NCBI RefSeq assembly: GCF_003071345.1
Contig: NZ_QCYK01000003.1
Location: 558,001 to 622,000, forward strand
Direction of reading: 5' to 3'
Length of the DNA stretch: 64,000 nt
Source: Chitinophaga parva
GTDB lineage: Bacteria > Bacteroidota > Bacteroidia > Chitinophagales > Chitinophagaceae
Shown: piece after piece, positions 63,396-64,000 of the stretch
Position numbering within the stretch: position 1 is the first letter of the stretch
Layout of the letters: the number at the start of each line of letters is the position of its first letter
Program-made: the position numbers and the translations under genes
Notes under the pieces: model-generated
What the model saw: the letters and a program-made list of their open reading frames with translations, nothing else
What the model was told of the DNA's origin: nothing
The model's database searches: none

Positions 63396-63766
63396 AATTT
63401 AATTTAAACACCATTATACTCTTTGTCCACGATGTGGATAAGCAGGCAGCATTTTATATTGGCGCCTTTCAATTTGAGGTGGTTGAAGAAATAAAATCCG
63501 AGTGGGTCTTGCTAAAATCAGGTTCCTGTAAAATTGGCCTTCATAAAATTGGCCCTTCATATCAAAGAAAGCAAACGGAAACGGTACAGTCAGAAAGCAA
63601 TACTAAAATTGTTTTTGAAGTTGACGAAGAAATTACCAAAGCAAGGGACTGGCTAATCAGTAAGGGAGCGCTAATGAAAGAACCGAGAAGTTTTGTCAAT
63701 GACGGTCAATTATTTTGTGACGGTGAAGACCCGGAAGGTAATATCTTTCAATTGATGCAAAGATGA
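63392..63766 (+). CDS. VOC family protein (glyoxalase/bleomycin-resistance-like)
   Basis: A 124-residue beta-alpha-beta-beta-beta fold protein. LNTIILFVHDVDKQAAFYIG is the opening strand and helix. WVLLKSGSCKIGLHKIGP supplies the middle, and DPEGNIFQLMQR the end, with the typical DPxGN turn. Such proteins act as metal-dependent lyases, isomerases or drug-binding proteins. The metal-ligand pattern is not clear enough to pick one. It overlaps the end of the broken VOC gene by four bases, so the two were translationally coupled. It ends before a strong terminator. Confidence 0.88.
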   Translation: MKFNLNTIILFVHDVDKQAAFYIGAFQFEVVEEIKSEWVLLKSGSCKIGLHKIGPSYQRKQTETVQSESNTKIVFEVDEEITKARDWLISKGALMKEPRSFVNDGQLFCDGEDPEGNIFQLMQR

Positions 63767-63862
63767 GGGACTATTTCAGTAAGTGTGTAAGTTTAAAAGT
63801 CGAGGTGAACAGGTTGGGTTAGATTTTCACCCGTCCTTCGGAAATAGTTAAAAATTGATTCA

Positions 63863-63903
63863 GGATCATGCCCCAGTTTCTAATGGGCATGGTCCTTTTT
63901 TTT
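63863..63903 (+). terminator. Rho-independent terminator
   Basis: GGATCATGCCC (63863-63873) pairs with GGGCATGGTCC (63885-63895), 11 pairs with one G-U, and eight T follow directly. It ends the VOC transcription unit about 100 bases after the gene. Confidence 0.85.
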
Positions 63904-64000
63904 GATGCTTCCCGTAAAGCCAAATACACCTGAGTCAATTCCCTGGGTTTTCAGCTTGACCCGTTTTGGGGCTTATTTGCGTTTCATCTTTTGAAAATGG

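Noticed and set aside
63973..64000. Possible gene tail HFQKMKRK on the minus strand at the right edge
   Set aside because: Eight codons are too few to support a call; the neighbouring sequence to the right would be needed.
1..64000. CRISPR arrays, rRNA and tRNA genes
   Set aside because: I looked for regularly spaced repeats and cloverleaf patterns in the intergenic gaps and found none.

Overview
The window looks like the chromosome of a glycan-degrading soil or rhizosphere Bacteroidota, most like Chitinophaga or a relative. Three SusC/SusD pairs head long same-strand runs of secreted glycoside hydrolases. Regulators are AraC, LacI, LysR, Crp/Fnr and ECF-sigma/FecR types. Promoters fit the Bacteroidota TAnnTTTG -7 form, and many lipoprotein signals are visible. 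I see no rRNA, tRNA or CRISPR array.

Region 1 (1-23189): a truncated AraC regulator; a divergent beta-helix lipoprotein with its own promoter and terminator; then a tightly packed polysaccharide utilisation locus (PUL). The PUL runs SusC, SusD, GH27 alpha-galactosidase, esterase, GH105 unsaturated-uronyl hydrolase, an unrecognised alpha-helical secreted protein, a 1212-residue clan GH-A-like enzyme, GH92 alpha-mannosidase and an SGNH esterase. A membrane-anchored protein with a cytoplasmic putative DNA-binding end and a periplasmic lectin-like end converges on it. GH105 acts on lyase products, but no standard lyase is present, so the beta-helix protein or the alpha-helical protein is the best lyase candidate.

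Region 2 (23190-25694): a frameshifted AraC gene, a four-helix membrane protein and a DUF1579-like protein.

Region 3 (25681-43503): a LacI regulator with an operator abutting its own start codon, and a near-identical operator before the downstream operon. The operon encodes GH172 (DUF2961), a mutarotase-like lipoprotein, FucI-type isomerase, FucP-type transporter, AraB-type ribulokinase and a Tat-exported GH116-like enzyme. A SusC/SusD pair, a small lipoprotein and an AraC regulator follow. FucI-type isomerase with AraB-type kinase, and no FucK, FucA, AraA or AraD, fits a D-arabinose route: D-arabinose to D-ribulose to D-ribulose 5-phosphate. GH172 as a releasing enzyme then suggests use of D-arabinan or another D-arabinofuranose glycan. 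This is the most interesting system in the window.

Region 4 (43504-55507): an alpha/alpha-barrel glycosidase-like protein, an ECF sigma factor divergent from its FecR-like anti-sigma factor, a SusC with an STN signalling domain, SusD, and a DUF3863-like secreted protein.

Region 5 (55508-64000): an accessory stretch that becomes A/T-rich from about 60240. It holds a LysR/target pair, two SDR-type oxidoreductases each near an AraC regulator, a Crp/Fnr regulator and a VOC protein. It also holds decayed genes: an aldo/keto reductase, a VOC protein, a SnoaL-like fragment and a serine-recombinase fragment. This points to past transfer and ongoing gene loss.
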